DNA of 64,000 nt, taken from NCBI GenBank assembly GCA_001899145.1, contig MKVF01000018.1, forward strand, positions 620,001 to 684,000, written 5' to 3'. A program made the position numbers and the translations under genes. Each line of letters begins with the position of its first letter. Position 1 is the first letter of the stretch. The notes under the pieces were generated by a model. That model searched no databases, was not told the DNA's origin, and saw only the letters and a program-made list of their open reading frames with translations. Source of the stretch: Flavobacteriia bacterium 40-80. GTDB lineage: Bacteria; Bacteroidota; Bacteroidia; Flavobacteriales_D; Crocinitomicaceae. Below are positions 1-9,279 of this stretch, piece by piece.

Positions 1-50
1 GGCTTTACAATAAACGGGAAACCTGCTTTAATATTTTGAGATAAGGACTT

Positions 51-78
51 TATCTTTGAAAACGGTTTTCTATCTTTG
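51..78 (+). promoter_or_regulatory. Tandem -7 boxes upstream of purB
   Basis: Two identical TATCTTTG octamers (51-58 and 71-78), 20 nt apart, match the Bacteroidota -7 consensus TAnnTTTG. The downstream box lies 19 nt before the purB start. A TTG lies 12 nt upstream of each box, shorter than the usual 17-23 nt spacing, so the -33 element is unconvincing. Either box could drive purB. Confidence 0.5.
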
Positions 79-97
79 CACGCAAATATAATTGGAA

Positions 98-1450
98 ATG
101 TTAAACGAATTAACTGCAATTACATCAATTGATGGCCGGTACAGACGAAAAGTAGAAGAAGCAGCAAAATATTACTCTGAGTTCGGGTTGATAAAATACA
201 GAGTTCAGGTTGAAATTGAATATTTTATTGCTTTGGTAGAATCCGGAGTGAAAAATTTGTCAGGTTTTCCTAAAGACCGGTTCGATGCGGTTCGTCAGAT
301 TTATCTGCGCTTTTCGGAGGAAGACGCTTTAACGATTAAGGATATTGAAAAAACGACCAATCACGATGTAAAAGCGGTTGAATATTTTATCAAGGATAAA
401 TTTAAGGCTCTTGGCCTGGAGGATTACCTTGAGTTTATTCATTTCGGCTTAACTTCACAGGATATTAATAATACGAGCATTCCTCTTTCGCTGAAAGAAG
501 GATTGAACGAAGTAGTATTTCCGTTGATTGAGAAATTAATCGGAAAACTGGAAGCGCTTAAACAGGAATGGAAAGGTATTTCCATGCTGGCGAGAACTCA
601 CGGGCAACCGGCTTCTCCTACGAATTTAGGAAAAGAAATCCAGGTGTTCAGCGAGCGGTTGTCTGTTCAGTTCCAACAGGCGAAAAATGTTCCTTTCTCC
701 GCGAAATTCGGCGGTGCTACGGGAAACTTTAACGCTCATTATGTTGCTTATCCCGCGATTGATTGGGTGGCTTTTGCGAATCATTTTGTCAATGATCGAC
801 TGGGATTGTCAAGAAGCCGGACAACTACACAGATTGAACACTATGATAATCTTGCGGCCCTTTTTGATGTGCTGAAACGGATCAATACAATTATCCTGGA
901 TCTGGACAGAGACATGTGGACGTATATTTCAATGGATTATTTCAAGCAAAAGCTCAAAGAAGGAGAAGTAGGCTCTTCCGCTATGCCACATAAAGTAAAT
1001 CCGATTGATTTTGAAAATTCCGAAGGGAATATCGGGGTAGCAAACGCGCTGTTTGAGCATCTTTCAGCAAAACTTCCTGTTTCCAGGTTACAGCGTGACC
1101 TGACGGACTCAACAGTTCTGAGAACGATAGGAACTCCGATCGCTCATACGATTGTTGCGGTAAAATCTACGCTTAACGGGCTGGATAAGCTGCTGCTGAA
1201 CCAGGAGGCGATCAAAGCAGATCTGGAAAATAACTGGGCGGTTGTTGCAGAGGCTATTCAGACGATTTTAAGAAGAGAAGCCTATCCTTCACCTTATGAA
1301 GCATTGAAGTCACTGACACGTAAAAATGAAAAAATGACGCAGCAACGTGTTCATGAATTCATAGAAACGTTAGATGTTAGTGATATTATTAAGGAAGAAT
1401 TAAGGAAAATTACACCTCATAATTATACGGGAGTAAATTTAGTTTCGTAA
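98..1450 (+). CDS. purB: Adenylosuccinate lyase
   Basis: Cytosolic fumarase/aspartase-superfamily enzyme of purine synthesis. It cleaves SAICAR to AICAR and adenylosuccinate to AMP, releasing fumarate. The 450-residue product begins with the family-typical MLNELTAI-SIDGRY. It has the active-site region ARTHGQPASPT (about residues 166-176) and the superfamily signature GSSAMPHKVNPIDFEN (about 295-310). The ATG at 98 is preferred over an in-frame TTG at 92 because it matches the conserved N-terminus. The length is close to E. coli PurB (456). It lies alone downstream of two -7 boxes; a long inverted repeat begins inside its last codons. Confidence 0.97.
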   Translation: MLNELTAITSIDGRYRRKVEEAAKYYSEFGLIKYRVQVEIEYFIALVESGVKNLSGFPKDRFDAVRQIYLRFSEEDALTIKDIEKTTNHDVKAVEYFIKDKFKALGLEDYLEFIHFGLTSQDINNTSIPLSLKEGLNEVVFPLIEKLIGKLEALKQEWKGISMLARTHGQPASPTNLGKEIQVFSERLSVQFQQAKNVPFSAKFGGATGNFNAHYVAYPAIDWVAFANHFVNDRLGLSRSRTTTQIEHYDNLAALFDVLKRINTIILDLDRDMWTYISMDYFKQKLKEGEVGSSAMPHKVNPIDFENSEGNIGVANALFEHLSAKLPVSRLQRDLTDSTVLRTIGTPIAHTIVAVKSTLNGLDKLLLNQEAIKADLENNWAVVAEAIQTILRREAYPSPYEALKSLTRKNEKMTQQRVHEFIETLDVSDIIKEELRKITPHNYTGVNLVS

Positions 1451-1480
1451 ATTTAGACTTTAGCTTACGCAAACTAAATT
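1436..1480. repeat. Long hairpin spanning purB stop and the next leader
   Basis: Bases 1436-1450 pair with 1465-1480 over 15 bp with a single bulged C at 1470 and a 14-nt loop. The left arm contains the purB stop codon, and the right arm ends 6 nt before the ATG at 1487. No T-run follows, so it is not a standard terminator. It could limit read-through or mask the ribosome binding site (GGAG at 1483-1486) of the next gene. Confidence 0.6.
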
Positions 1481-1486
1481 ACGGAG

Positions 1487-3049
1487 ATGAGGTATCTGAT
1501 TTTTTGTTTCATTTTTCTGGTGTCTTTCACGCATGCGCAAATTGATGCATCGTGGAGTGATGAACTCAATTACAATTGCAGTGTCATTAAAACAATTCCG
1601 AAAGACAGGAATTCCTATTATGTAGTGACGGTAACCAATGGTTCCGCTAAAGAATTCAGGATTCATCTGTTCACATTCGGAAAGATGCAGTTTGAAAATA
1701 CCTTCTCCCCGAAGCTTAATAATGCAATCAATACCATTGTCGATATTCATCTGCTGAACGATCAGCTGTACCTGTTCTATTCCGACGAACATTCTTCCGG
1801 AAATAAATTATATGTGCAGCGGATCGACGAACGCTGCCAGCTGGTCGGGAACCCGGTTTTACTGAAAGAGCAGGAAATTAAAGGAGGATTAAATTCCAAA
1901 GCGATTGATTATTATGTGAATGTATCTCCGAACGGTAAATACCTTTCGGTTTCTTATTTATACAATAACACAAATGTTTTTGAATTCCCGGAATTAGTTA
2001 CGACAATTTACAATGAGAATCTGTTTGTAAAAAAAGAAGAAAAAATAAAAACAGAATACTATCTTTCAGAGACTTCTTTAGAATCTATTTCTGTGAATAA
2101 CGAAGGAACGGTACTGCTGCTTTTGCAGGGATATAAACGTCCTTCGTCTTCCAAACTAAAGTACAATTCACTTGATTTGTACAAAATCCACGCTAAGAAT
2201 ACAACAGACCATGTGATCCTGAATACAGATGGCTATTCGTTTTTCAATCCTATTGTGGTAAAAAATAACGACAGTCTTTATACGATCGCTTTCCAGTATA
2301 ATACGATGAACAGGAACAAACCGAATCCGGGCTCGAAAGGTGTCATGTTCTATGAATATTCCACGATGAAAGACTCGCTTTCGGAGCGTATGGAGATCGA
2401 ATTCGATAAGAAAGAGCTATTGAACAGCCTTTCTGCGAAGGAGCGTTCCCGTTATGACAAAGCCGTAGCCAAAGGAAAAGAATACAATCTCGCACTACAG
2501 CGTTATAAGCTTCGGGAATTTACAGTACTGGCTGACGGAAGCCGCCTGTTATCTATGGAAGAAAGCTGGATTGAGGTACGTTCTTATCAGACGGGCAGGT
2601 TCTACACGACTTATACGATCTATAATTATAATAATATTTTATTGATGAAAATCGATCCGCAGCTGGTGAGAGATTATTCAGTGGTAATTCCTAAAATCCA
2701 GGTCTCAAGAGATGATAACGGTTATTACAGCTCTTATTTTCAATACCTGACACCGGGCAATCACTTGTATCTGATGTTTAATGATAATTTGCAGAATTAT
2801 TCTGCTTCCGGAGATTATACAGGTGCCTATAATCCGTATAATTTCACATTCAACGCGAACAGGTATTGTACGGCTTTAGTTGATTTTGATATAATGACCG
2901 GTCAGTACACACGCCGTCCGTTATTTGATAAAAACGATGCGGACAATCTCTTTGTACCACGCTTGTTCGAACAGGACGAGCTTTATAAAACGATTTTACT
3001 GACGTTCAATAAGCGCAACAGGTATCGGTTTGCACAAGTATTTTTTTAA
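1487..3049 (+). CDS. Secreted protein of unknown function
   Basis: A 520-residue protein with a clear signal peptide (MRYLIFCFIFLVSF-THAQ, cleavage near residue 18). The rest is soluble, rich in Tyr, Asn and beta-forming segments and without transmembrane helices, which suits a beta-propeller-like periplasmic or surface protein. I recognise no catalytic motif and no T9SS sorting domain; the C-terminus is short and hydrophobic (FAQVFF). The start is supported by the signal peptide. It follows purB by 36 nt and may be cotranscribed, with the intervening hairpin modulating expression. Function unknown. Confidence 0.75.
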   Translation: MRYLIFCFIFLVSFTHAQIDASWSDELNYNCSVIKTIPKDRNSYYVVTVTNGSAKEFRIHLFTFGKMQFENTFSPKLNNAINTIVDIHLLNDQLYLFYSDEHSSGNKLYVQRIDERCQLVGNPVLLKEQEIKGGLNSKAIDYYVNVSPNGKYLSVSYLYNNTNVFEFPELVTTIYNENLFVKKEEKIKTEYYLSETSLESISVNNEGTVLLLLQGYKRPSSSKLKYNSLDLYKIHAKNTTDHVILNTDGYSFFNPIVVKNNDSLYTIAFQYNTMNRNKPNPGSKGVMFYEYSTMKDSLSERMEIEFDKKELLNSLSAKERSRYDKAVAKGKEYNLALQRYKLREFTVLADGSRLLSMEESWIEVRSYQTGRFYTTYTIYNYNNILLMKIDPQLVRDYSVVIPKIQVSRDDNGYYSSYFQYLTPGNHLYLMFNDNLQNYSASGDYTGAYNPYNFTFNANRYCTALVDFDIMTGQYTRRPLFDKNDADNLFVPRLFEQDELYKTILLTFNKRNRYRFAQVFF

Positions 3050-3385
3050 GCAAAACCCAACATCATATCTGGTTAGAAGTGTTTTTAGACTTATACGGAA
3101 GGGCCAGTGTATTTCGCGTTTTTAATATATTAAATAAATATTCCTATCCGGTAAGCTGAAAGGAGAGTGGTTATGATATGGCATTGCAGAAGCTCATATT
3201 CTATTGATTACAAGAGATATCAAAATAAAAGGATTATTTTGATGACTTTATGATTTTGATGTATATTTGAATAAATATACGCGGCTTTTTTGTCTGTTTA
3301 GCATAGGTTAAAGTAAAGATAGGGCAGTAGAAGGCAATATATAATTAAGTTATAAGTTTGGTAACAAAACAAACAACAAGAAAAT
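3050..3385. other. Intergenic region with a dyad and a -7 box
   Basis: I see no credible gene in these 336 nt. There is a perfect 8-bp inverted repeat (3261-3268 with 3273-3280, loop GAAT). TAAGTTTG at 3353-3360 fits the -7 consensus for the next gene; no TTG lies at the expected distance upstream. The sequence is AT-rich and otherwise featureless. Confidence 0.4.
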
Positions 3386-5098
3386 ATGAAAACATTTTTT
3401 TTCATTGCAGCAGTCGCCCTGTCAATTAGCGCAAATGCGCAGAATGTAAATATTCCTGATATCAATTTTAAGAATGCTTTACTTGAGCATAATCCTGTAA
3501 TTGATACCAATGGAGATAATGAAATACAAGTAAGTGAAGCAGCAGCGTTCAATGGAGTGATGCATATTTCCGGGAGAGATGTTACTGATCTTACCGGTAT
3601 CGAAGCCTTTACAGCATTGGAAACTTTATTCTGTACTAATAATCAATTAACGAGTTTGAATATCAGCAGCAACACAGCTTTAAAAAAGTTGGATTGCAGT
3701 TCAAACCAGCTTACAAGTTTAGATGTGAGCAACAATACGGCTTTAACATCTTTGTATTGCAATAACAATGAGTTGACAGGTCTGGATGTAAGTAATAATA
3801 CGGCCTTAGAGTCTTTGGTTTGTCCGATCAATCAACTGACAAGTCTGGATGTCAGTAATAATATTGCTTTAACCTATTTATATTGTAGTGATAATCCACT
3901 GTCTGGTTTAGATATTAGTAGTAACACTGCTCTGACATCTTTGAGTTGCAGCAGTAACGGGTTGATATCTTTGGATTTGACCAATAATACAGATCTGACT
4001 TATCTGAATTGTGTCAATAATCAACTAACAAGCCTGAACACGAGTCCCAACACTTTCTTGACAACATTATTTTGTAGTATTAATCAGCTGACTACTTTAA
4101 CAGTCAGTGCTAATACAGCTTTAATACATCTTGACTGCTCCAACAATCTTTTGACCAATCTGGATGTTAGTAATAATACAATTCTTACACAGTTAGATTG
4201 TTATAATAACCAATTATCAGGACTAGATGTCAGCAACAACACCTCTTTAACTTCCCTGACCTGTAGTAGTAATCCGTTAGCAACTTTAGATGTGAGTAAC
4301 AATGTTGCTTTAACATATCTGATTTGCAGCAATAACCAATTGACGACTTTAGATGTGAGCAATAATATTGTATTGACAACTCTGTTTTGTCTCAGTAACC
4401 AACTGACAAGCTTGAATGTAGCGAATACCAATAACACGAATTTTACAAAATTTGCTGCGGCATATAATCCAGATCTTATATGTATTAAGGTAGATAATGC
4501 TCAATACAGCATTGCTAATTGGACACCTGGAGCTAATTTTGCATTTGATGCAGGTATAAGTTTCAGTGAAGACTGTGGCAGTATTGTGACACCAACAGCA
4601 CTTACAGCTACAGCATCAGTTTCATCTTTGTCTGTTATTTTAAACTGGACGGACAATGCTACCACTGAAGCAGGTTATAAGGTAGAACGAAGTACTGATG
4701 GCGTAAACTTCACGGAAATAGAGAATTTACCGGTAAATACCATCACAACTATTGATAATAATGTACTTGCTTCTACAACGTACTATTATCGTGTGTATGC
4801 CTATAATATAGGTATGAATTCGGGTTTCTCTAATGTAGCACAGGTTACAACAGGTATGACAGGTGTTAAGGAAATCAATAATGATATTACAGTGGTTTAT
4901 CCTAATCCGGCTGATAACATTTTAAATATTGAAATAAAAGAGCGTTCCGGTATCAAAATCATAAATATTCTGGGGGAAACTATTGGTGTACATCAATTAT
5001 ATACAGGGAATAATGTTGTTGATATCAGTAATCTTACACAAGGGATTTATTTTATTCATCATGAAAAGGGAGGCTCTGTGAAGTTTGTCAAAGAATAA
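3386..5098 (+). CDS. Leucine-rich-repeat T9SS cargo protein with FN3 domain
   Basis: A 570-residue exported protein. The signal peptide (residues 1-19) ends SANAQ. Residues about 36-52 (DTNGDNEIQVSEA) resemble a calcium-binding loop. About 12 leucine-rich repeats of period 21 (pattern LTSLDVSNNTALTSLYCNN) fill residues about 80-350. A fibronectin type III-like domain follows (about 395-485). The C-terminal ~75 residues start with VYPNPADN and end in KFVKE, the type A Por secretion sorting domain. It is therefore expected to cross the outer membrane by T9SS and be anchored or released, probably for adhesion or protein binding. The LRR DNA is a degenerate tandem array, so copy number may vary between strains. 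Confidence 0.9.
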   Translation: MKTFFFIAAVALSISANAQNVNIPDINFKNALLEHNPVIDTNGDNEIQVSEAAAFNGVMHISGRDVTDLTGIEAFTALETLFCTNNQLTSLNISSNTALKKLDCSSNQLTSLDVSNNTALTSLYCNNNELTGLDVSNNTALESLVCPINQLTSLDVSNNIALTYLYCSDNPLSGLDISSNTALTSLSCSSNGLISLDLTNNTDLTYLNCVNNQLTSLNTSPNTFLTTLFCSINQLTTLTVSANTALIHLDCSNNLLTNLDVSNNTILTQLDCYNNQLSGLDVSNNTSLTSLTCSSNPLATLDVSNNVALTYLICSNNQLTTLDVSNNIVLTTLFCLSNQLTSLNVANTNNTNFTKFAAAYNPDLICIKVDNAQYSIANWTPGANFAFDAGISFSEDCGSIVTPTALTATASVSSLSVILNWTDNATTEAGYKVERSTDGVNFTEIENLPVNTITTIDNNVLASTTYYYRVYAYNIGMNSGFSNVAQVTTGMTGVKEINNDITVVYPNPADNILNIEIKERSGIKIINILGETIGVHQLYTGNNVVDISNLTQGIYFIHHEKGGSVKFVKE

Positions 5099-5158
5099 AG
5101 AACCTAAAGATGAATTCTGCTTTTGCAATAACTGACCCGAAAAGTGAAAATTCAAAAA

Positions 5159-5254
5159 ATGTTGGCTAAATTAAGGCTTGGTTTTCAAGAAACTTTTAAT
5201 TATAAAGGTGATTCAACGGATTGGTTTGAATTGAAAGAGATAACCTGGCAATAG
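5159..5254 (+). pseudogene. Possible 3' remnant of a lost gene
   Basis: A 31-codon reading frame with coding-like composition (ends DSTDWFELKEITWQ then TAG) sits between the LRR gene and the AraC-type gene. The frame stays open upstream only to a stop at 5129-5131. I do not recognise the family. It could be the tail of a truncated gene left at an insertion junction, or a chance frame. A 6-bp inverted repeat (5244-5249 with 5262-5267) overlaps its end. Confidence 0.3.
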
Positions 5255-5292
5255 GTTGTACGCCAGGGGCAATTTTAACCGACACTCTGAAA

Positions 5293-6051
5293 ATGGACAA
5301 TGACCTTGAATATAAATTCATCAGACCCGATAGATCGCTTGCAGACTTTGTAGAAAGTTTTTGGCTGTTGCGTAATCATTCAGACAAGGATAAAAGTATT
5401 ATTGTTTTACCAGACGGACGAATTGATTTATTTTGCTCTCAATCGGCTGCAGAAACTTTTCACATCACACTTTCAGGACTTGAAACACGTCCTCAAGGAC
5501 GGGCAATGCTGCCTGCCAGAACAATTATGTTTGCTGTCAGTTTCAAACTAATTGCAACAGAATATATCTTTCAAAACACATTTTCCAACTTGCTGGACAA
5601 CGCAAAATATTTGCCTGATGATTTTTGGAATTTTACTGTAAACGATTTGCAAGACTTTGATCTTTTTTGCAAAAAGGCAACGCAAAAAATCCAATCACTT
5701 CTACCAAACGAAATTGATACCAGAAAACGGAAACTTTTTGACCTTATCTATTCGTCAAACGGAGCATTGACCGTTCAGGAGCTTTCAGAAAAAGTGTTTT
5801 GGAGCAGCCGGCAAATCAACCGTTATTTCAATCAACAATTCGGACTTTCATTAAAAGCGTATTGTAACATTCTTCGCTTCCGAGCTTCGTTTCAGCACAT
5901 CAAAGACGGCAAATTATTTCCGCAAGAAAACTTTGCCGACCAATCGCATTTCATTAAAGAAGTGAAAAAACTTTCGGGCGTTTCGCCAAAAGAATTGAAA
6001 CGAAATCAAAACGACCGATTTATACAATTTTCTACGCTTACCAAAAAATAA
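5293..6051 (+). CDS. AraC-family transcriptional regulator
   Basis: A 252-residue DNA-binding regulator. The N-terminal ~150 residues resemble the DUF6597-type sensor domain found in many AraC-like proteins (FVESFWLLRN near residue 20, VLPDGRIDLF near 40). Residues about 155-245 form the double helix-turn-helix: first HTH VQELSEKVFWSSRQINRYF, second HTH region around FADQSHFIKEVKKLSG, then VSPKELKR, the usual AraC tail. It starts the gene trio regulator / small membrane protein / flavin monooxygenase (gaps of 28 and 6 nt), so it probably controls those two genes. The ligand is unknown. Confidence 0.9.
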   Translation: MDNDLEYKFIRPDRSLADFVESFWLLRNHSDKDKSIIVLPDGRIDLFCSQSAAETFHITLSGLETRPQGRAMLPARTIMFAVSFKLIATEYIFQNTFSNLLDNAKYLPDDFWNFTVNDLQDFDLFCKKATQKIQSLLPNEIDTRKRKLFDLIYSSNGALTVQELSEKVFWSSRQINRYFNQQFGLSLKAYCNILRFRASFQHIKDGKLFPQENFADQSHFIKEVKKLSGVSPKELKRNQNDRFIQFSTLTKK

Positions 6052-6079
6052 TTTTGTACCGGATTAAAACGGTATCAAA

Positions 6080-6556
6080 ATGTTTAGACATATCATACTT
6101 TACACTTACATCATTCTGGGAAGCGGAATATTATTTGTAAATATCTACAATGCTATTGTGGATGCTTCTATTTGGGGTTCTGATATTCCTAACTCTATTG
6201 AAGCGGCCAGAAATTATTTTAAGCGGACAACACCTGCCGACTTCTACAAAATTTTTGGAACAATTCTGCATCCGATAAGTCTCATTGCATTTTTCAGTTG
6301 TTGGAAACCCTTCCCCGAAACACGCTGGTATTTGGGTGCTGCAATTATTTTATATTTCTTGATTGATGTGTTTACCGTGCTGTATTTCTTTCCAAGAAAC
6401 GACATAATGTTTCGCAACACACCCCTTACAGACATTGGAATCCTAAAACAAGCCTGGCAGCAATGGAACGTAATGAATTGGCTTAGATCTTTCATTTCAC
6501 TTGCAGGAGTTGTGTGTTCTTGCATTGCATTACAAAAAACAATCACCACAAAATAA
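6080..6556 (+). CDS. Small integral membrane protein, DUF1772-like
   Basis: A 158-residue protein with four predicted transmembrane segments (about residues 4-25, 58-75, 85-103 and 135-152). The layout and the polar loop after helix 1 resemble DUF1772 (anthrone-oxygenase-like) membrane proteins, whose role in bacteria is mostly unknown. It lies 28 nt after the AraC-type regulator and 6 nt before the flavin monooxygenase, suggesting one operon. Family assignment comes from topology and overall look, so it is moderate. Confidence 0.7.
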   Translation: MFRHIILYTYIILGSGILFVNIYNAIVDASIWGSDIPNSIEAARNYFKRTTPADFYKIFGTILHPISLIAFFSCWKPFPETRWYLGAAIILYFLIDVFTVLYFFPRNDIMFRNTPLTDIGILKQAWQQWNVMNWLRSFISLAGVVCSCIALQKTITTK

Positions 6557-6562
6557 AATCGT

Positions 6563-7711
6563 ATGTTATTAGAAAATAAACAAATTGCAATCGTTGGCGG
6601 AGGCCCGGGCGGATTAACATTAGCAAGACTTTTGGAACTTAAAGGAGTAAGAATAAATGTGTATGAAAGGGATGCAGACAAAAATACACGACAACAAGGT
6701 GCGACGCTTGATTTGCACGAAGGTTCAGGATTAGAAGCCATAAAAAAAGCAGAATTAGAAAAAGAATTTTATGCTAATTATCGTCCGAACGCGGGTAGAA
6801 TTAGAGTACTTGATAATAAAGCAACTATTCATTTAGATGATCACATTAAAAATGAATTTGACGATAGCCGCCCTGAGATAGACAGAGGATCTTTAAGAGA
6901 TATTTTGATTAACTCTTTGAAAGAAGAAACCATTATTTGGGATAGTCAGTTCCTTTCAATGGAAAAACAAAATACCGGTTGGTTGTTGCATTTCAAAAAC
7001 GGAAAATCTTTTTATGCAGATATTGTAATTGGTGCAGATGGTGTAAATTCAAAAATACGTTCTTACATTACTGACATTAAACCAATTTATTCGGGAATTA
7101 CCATTGTTGAAGGCAATATTTATAATGCAGAAAAACACACACCTAAACTTTGGAGCTTAATAAAAGGCGGAAAAATCTTTGCGTTTGGTGATGAACAATC
7201 TTTAATTCTTAGTACAAAAGGCGAAGGCAGTTTGTCATTTTATACAGGTTGCAAAGTCGCTGAAAATTGGGTTGAGCAAAGCAATATTGATTTCAACAGC
7301 AAAGAGCAGGTTTTTAGTTGGTTCAAAACTACGTTTGGTTCGTGGAACGATATTTACCAAGAACTTTTTGCAAGCGATGAAATGTGGTTTATTCCACGCC
7401 CGCAATATCATTTTCCATTGGACCAAAGCTGGACAACATTATCAAACCTGACAATGATTGGCGATGCGGCGCACCGCATGCCGCCGTATGCAGGCGAAGG
7501 TGCAAATATGGCAATGCAAGATGCTTTTGAGCTTGCTGAATGTTTGACGAGCAACAAATTTGCAGACATTCAAATCGCTATTGCTTATTACGAAAAGCAA
7601 ATGTTGAAACGAGCATCAGAAGTAACGCAAATGACTTTGAACAGCATAGAAATACTGCACTCTGATGACCCGATAAACCAAATGTTATCAATGTTCAATG
7701 AAGTGAAATGA
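6563..7711 (+). CDS. Tet(X)-like FAD-dependent monooxygenase
   Basis: A 382-residue class A flavoprotein monooxygenase. The N-terminal Rossmann motif IVGGGPGGLTLARLLE (about residues 9-24) binds FAD and is followed by VYERD. The middle IGADGVNSKIR and the second FAD motif GDAAHRMPPYAGEGANMAMQDA (about 298-319) are typical. Whole-length similarity to the tetracycline-inactivating enzyme Tet(X) (388 residues) is evident by eye (TLDLHEGSG, RPEIDRGSLRDILINSL, IIWD), but substitutions in the GEGANMAMQDA stretch and elsewhere mean the substrate cannot be read from sequence. Many such homologues have other substrates. It is the last gene of the AraC trio. Confidence 0.88.
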   Translation: MLLENKQIAIVGGGPGGLTLARLLELKGVRINVYERDADKNTRQQGATLDLHEGSGLEAIKKAELEKEFYANYRPNAGRIRVLDNKATIHLDDHIKNEFDDSRPEIDRGSLRDILINSLKEETIIWDSQFLSMEKQNTGWLLHFKNGKSFYADIVIGADGVNSKIRSYITDIKPIYSGITIVEGNIYNAEKHTPKLWSLIKGGKIFAFGDEQSLILSTKGEGSLSFYTGCKVAENWVEQSNIDFNSKEQVFSWFKTTFGSWNDIYQELFASDEMWFIPRPQYHFPLDQSWTTLSNLTMIGDAAHRMPPYAGEGANMAMQDAFELAECLTSNKFADIQIAIAYYEKQMLKRASEVTQMTLNSIEILHSDDPINQMLSMFNEVK

Positions 7712-7969
7712 GGATTAAAAACTGCTGCTAACAAACGGTTTGTTAACAGTTGAACTGACGTTCAACCGTGAAAATCCGTAGGAACTTTTACGTCTTTTTC
7801 GCCAATTTCCGAACCATTACAGGTAATGTTGGACAATCCTATCACAAAGACGATTTTTCAGACAAAACTTCATAAACTCTTACGGACAGAGAATCTTTGA
7901 TACGACTGACAATGTTTCTCACAAACCATTTTTTACCTTTGTGATTTAGGTAAAATATACAATTGAAAT
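7712..7969. other. Intergenic region with two palindromes and a promoter
   Basis: No gene is seen in these 258 nt. Directly after the monooxygenase gene come two strong dyads: 8-bp arms around one base (7729-7745), then 7-bp arms with a TGAC loop (7749-7766). TACCTTTG at 7934-7941 fits the -7 box for the antiporter gene; no -33 element is convincing. The dyads could be a transcript 3' end, although no T-run follows, or a cassette-type recombination remnant. Confidence 0.5.
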
Positions 7970-9238
7970 ATGGAGAATTATACAATGATATTGATAATCC
8001 TGGGGATTATGGTACTGCTTTCGGCATTATCAGAGCGAATTAAAATCGCTTCGCCTATATTGCTGATGATAGCAGGAATTGGCATTGGTTTTATACCCCA
8101 TATGCCCCAAATAGAAATTGAACCTGAAATAATTTTTCTTATCTTTTTACCACCCTTACTGTACGAAGCTGCATTTAATATTCATTTCAATGAGTTTAAG
8201 TTACATTTCAGGACAATAAGCTCACTGGCTTTTGGGTTAGTGTTCATAACGGCTGGCTGTATAGCTGTTACCGCTCATTATATGATACCCGATATGAGCT
8301 GGGGACTTTCATTTGTGCTAGGTGCAATTTTAGCTGCCACAGATGCCGTAGCTGCAATGGGCATTACCAAAAACTTGGGTATTTCCAACAAAGCCAAAGT
8401 TATTCTTGAAGGCGAAAGCTTAATCAATGATGCTTCGGCATTGGTTGTTTACAGGTTTGCATTAAGTGCTGTTGCGGGGGCAACTTTTGTTTGGTGGAAA
8501 GCAACAACTACGTTTCTTGTTCTTTTACTTGGCGGTGCAGTAGTCGGTTTTGTTCTTGGGGTTATTCTGGCTCACACATTAAGGCTTATCCGAAACAATT
8601 CACTTGCTGTTTTGGGACTTCTTCTGCTATCTCCTTTTGTTGCTTATCTGGTAGCTGAAGAGTTTCATCTTTCGGGAGTGATAGCCGTTGTAATATTGGG
8701 ATTGGTAATGTCTTATTTCAGCCGAAAGAAATTTCCGGGGCCAATCAAAGAGCAATCCAAAACTATTTGGGATTTGATAGCATTTTTGTTAAACGGATTT
8801 ATATTCATTCTGCTTGGCCTGGAAGTGCCTGCGGTAATAGAAACTATTGACAGCAGTATGCTGCTTCCCTACACAGGTTTTGCTTTAGTGCTTACTATTA
8901 TAGCCATTTTTGTGCGGGCAGCACGGGTTTTCTTTCTGCGGAAATCATTGGAATTGGCACACAAACAAAACACCAGACATAAATCCGGGAGAAAAATTCC
9001 TGAAACACTTTTATTAAGCGTTCAGGAAAGTCTGGTCATAAGCTGGTCTGGTATGCGGGGTATTGTTTCACTTGCCATTGCTTTTGCATTGCCTCAAACA
9101 TTTGACAACGGACAACCTTTTCCTTTTAGAGCCGAAATTATTTTTATAACTACATTAGTTATTTTGTTTACGATAGTAGGACAAGGAGCATTGCTCCCGA
9201 CTATTGCAAAAAAGCGAAATACCACCAATAACACGTAG
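7970..9238 (+). CDS. CPA1-family Na+/H+ antiporter
   Basis: A 422-residue inner-membrane cation/proton antiporter with about 12 transmembrane helices. Recognisable CPA1 features are FLPPLLYEAAF (about residues 60-70), LAATDAVAAMG, the ion-binding GESLINDASALVVYRFA (about 144-160) and SWSGMRGIVSLAIAFALP near the end, which holds the conserved Arg. The length fits a core transporter without the ~100-residue cytosolic tail of longer bacterial CPA1 proteins. It probably exports Na+ or K+ for pH and salt homeostasis. It has its own promoter region and no operon partner. Confidence 0.92.
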   Translation: MENYTMILIILGIMVLLSALSERIKIASPILLMIAGIGIGFIPHMPQIEIEPEIIFLIFLPPLLYEAAFNIHFNEFKLHFRTISSLAFGLVFITAGCIAVTAHYMIPDMSWGLSFVLGAILAATDAVAAMGITKNLGISNKAKVILEGESLINDASALVVYRFALSAVAGATFVWWKATTTFLVLLLGGAVVGFVLGVILAHTLRLIRNNSLAVLGLLLLSPFVAYLVAEEFHLSGVIAVVILGLVMSYFSRKKFPGPIKEQSKTIWDLIAFLLNGFIFILLGLEVPAVIETIDSSMLLPYTGFALVLTIIAIFVRAARVFFLRKSLELAHKQNTRHKSGRKIPETLLLSVQESLVISWSGMRGIVSLAIAFALPQTFDNGQPFPFRAEIIFITTLVILFTIVGQGALLPTIAKKRNTTNNT

Positions 9239-9279
9239 AATATTGACTGATAAACACTGCCTGTAATATCGCTTTTGTG

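Noticed and set aside
3640-4430. CRISPR or repeat element inside the LRR gene
   Set aside because: The periodicity comes from ~63-nt codon repeats of the leucine-rich repeats on the plus strand; long antisense frames here are shadows of it.
7729-7766. Canonical integron attC site
   Set aside because: The RYYYAAC/GTTRRRY boxes are not matched and there is no IntI-type integrase in the window; kept only as a palindrome.
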